DNA of 64,000 bases from Gonatopus flavifemur. Its lineage: Eukaryota > Arthropoda > Insecta > Hymenoptera > Dryinidae. The stretch lies in assembly GCA_018340375.1 (NCBI GenBank), contig JAFFJZ010000001.1:34836001-34900000 (forward strand), read 5' to 3'. The position numbers were made by a program, and so were the translations under genes. The notes under the pieces were generated by a model, which worked only from the letters and a program-made list of their open reading frames with translations, was not told where the DNA came from and ran no database searches. Below are positions 53,501-56,500 of this stretch, piece by piece (the stretch's first letter is position 1; the number at the start of each line of letters is the position of its first letter).

Positions 53501-56500
53501 AGATAAAGTATGGCCGAGGCTTGGCAACCAAGCATGGCGCAACACTGAAATGATAACATCATTTTATGATTTATCAATGTGTTTTTCCAATATAGCCCCA
53601 TCATTGGTGCAGAAGTGGCAATGAAATAGATCATCATTGGCAAACAATAAAAAAATTTGTTTATCAATGTTGCGCCGATGATAAAACTTTAAAAAATAAT
53701 CAACTCCAAAATATGTAAAAAGTATGCGCATTTCACAATTTCCAATATATGTTATTTGGGATCTTATTATGTTTTCCTTATTTATCTGTACACAACCCGG
53801 TGTTTTTTGTCGTCAAAGTTTGTCATAAGAAGTATACACAGTATGGATCAACAGTAGGAGCCCTCTGGTGTAACCTGTAACAAAGAACGATTGACTGTTC
53901 TTCCAGAGAATTATTTGGGTCTTATATATTCCTCGTACACATCTCTCCCTACTCGCGAGAAACACTTGATCAGTAACTTGTAGTTAGCAATTCAGCCATC
54001 AAATGTTGAAATTAAGGAGCATGCCAATATTGAGCCATGTTATTACCAATGATCGGCGCTACATTGAAAACTCATTTTTACCCAGACTAGATCAATCTTT
54101 GTGGCAATATTCGACCGCGTTTCAAATGATCCTAATTTTCAATAGAATCTATCGTTCAGTCAATGTTGGGCCAAGGATGAGCCTAGCAAGCGCAAAGCAT
54201 GGCGGAATTGTGGATCAATGGTAGGCTGACAACCGAAATTCGTTGAACACCGATATCGGCGCAACATTTTATTTGTTTTTAATCAACATTGAATATTCAT
54301 AGATTGCCAAGCCTCGCTTGTCAACATTGCGCCAAGCTATATTCTATTGTCAGCATTGGTGGAACCTAAAAATTTTTATATGGGTAGTGTTTGGTGATAG
54401 GGATCCTTGAAAAAGATCGATCTTTCCTAAGGATCCCCATCACTAGTGCGAAGATTACTGCCAAATTTTGGCAGTCTATATAGAGTTAAAGTTCATTAAT
54501 AAAAAAAAAACACAATGATGTCCTCAAATTGGTAATTCATTGATTAGTTTCGGTAATCAATGATTGGCTCATTTACTGTGATACTTCGTAATTGAAGAAC
54601 AGATTGAACTCAAAATCAGAGGGTAAATCTTGATTCTACTGAGAGTATACCACATCAATGGAGTCCGACATAATTCCCAACCGAGAATATTGATACAAAG
54701 CCAGTCCGACACCGCTTTTGAACCGATCTGACTCGGAGCTAAGTCATTCGATTCGTCATAAGACATAAGTAATTTAGCCGAAATTTCAGCCCCCTAGGTT
54801 TTCCTGATATCTCAGGCCCTACTATCTTTTGACATGAAATTTGAAGCAACTGAGATTCTTTCAAAATACGCACAGATGGTTATTGCTTCAGTTTTTTGCG
54901 GGGAAATCTGAATTTTGGCGATGCTTTTCAATTCACAAGCGTAATTTTTTGGCATTTCCTCGATGAGTGGGCTTGAGCTCTATTGCATAATTAGTAAAGA
55001 ATTCAAACAATCACCCTAGTAAAAATTTCCATTTCGGTTCGCCAACACGGTGAAAAATGAGTAGTAACTGCTATTGCAATCGCGGAACCTCTTACTCCAG
55101 CCCCCAGTCAGTATATGGATGAGCATTTTCGAAGTAAACATTACTCCATTGGAGTTTTTTCAACAATTTTCAAGATAGGTTTACTTTGTAAGGAGTAGGT
55201 CATACTGAAAATACCATAGAAGCGACCGAAAAGTGTTGACTAATGGTATGGAGTAAATTATACGCAGCAACCGAAAAGTTCCGAAAATTTCCCATAAATT
55301 TAATTAAAAATTCCAAACTTCATGGGACTTTTACCACAATTTTCCAGTGAATTTTCGGTAAAGTACGGAAAATTCTCAACGCGTGTATGAGTTAATTACT
55401 TCCAAACATTTATGTGAAGTTTCCCATGGAAATTTTTTACAGTGTACTTCTTTATTTTTTTGCGTTGAAGGGCTTGGTGCGGGCATATCGCGTTCTTGTA
55501 CGGTCCTGTTGCAGGCTTAGTGCGGACGCATCACGTCTGCAACGATATCGCGAAACCGAATTAAAAATTTTCACTCGGGCAATCAAAACATTCCTTCCAG
55601 TATAACTATGCATCCAGAAGAATTGAGATGTGTGTATTATTTGCTTGCAGGAGCTGCAAAGGAGGTTGGATCAGACACTGGGTAAACCAGGAAGCTACCT
55701 CGCAGGGATCGACCGAGCCGGTAATGTCAAACCAATGACAATCGGTGCCCGCCTTTACCGAGTTGAGCAGCAAGTAAGCAAGTTTTTTCAATATTTTTCA
55801 TCTTTATTTGTTCTTCTTTCAAGACTTTCAAACTCCCAACACAGCCCTGGAGTTCGGGAAGAATTCTTGAAAACTCATATTGAATTCTCCGAGATCTAGT
55901 TGGGTTCTTTATGAACTCTTTCTGAACTTGTGTGTTATATTCCACCCAACACAGTTTTTTACCGCATCATAACTGCAATGTGACTCAAGATCACACGCAA
56001 TCTGTTTGTTACATGCAATGGACTGGTAACGTTTAATTTCCCACTCATCAAAAGATGCTACAATATAACTAAACTAACTAGATAGTTGCCCTCACTGAGG
56101 TAAATACTTGAGATATTTTGAGTTAGTTGATGCAGCTAACGTGTTACTTGTCCTGACTCATAAGTAGCTGCAGCAAATACTTACCCAAGCTTGTATTGCC
56201 TATAATGACAATGGGCCCCAGGCTGGGTCCATCATCTTCAACCCAGTATTGGGGAATGACGATGGGACCCATGTTGGCTCAATCTTGGCCCTGCTGTGCT
56301 TTCCCATACAATAATAAATCTTAGGGCGGGCACATTTGAACTTGGCCCCAATTTGGACCAGCGCTAGGCCAAGATTGGAGTGAATTTATATCCCGAGCAT
56401 GTGCGTATAATCATCAGCGTGTATGAATTTTGGTCCCACTTTGGTCCAGTATTGGGTCCATATCGGCACGATGGGGCTCAACATTAGACTCAAGACTGGG

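Larger units (their letters stand above)
50834..55650 (+). other. KCNQ intron between helix B and helix C exons
   Basis: Holds, in order, a hAT-like hairpin (50929-51129), a MITE (51857-52087), the GATC-word hAT-like element (52388-53397), the GGCC-word element (53458-54385), a small GATCC hairpin (54394-54446) and a GC-richer patch (55455-55560) with an open + frame of unknown meaning. 51290-51470 has GCGGGAGGAAAATA repeats. 52195-52355 has TTTGAATTGA words after TCTCCGTGCA. Confidence 0.6.
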
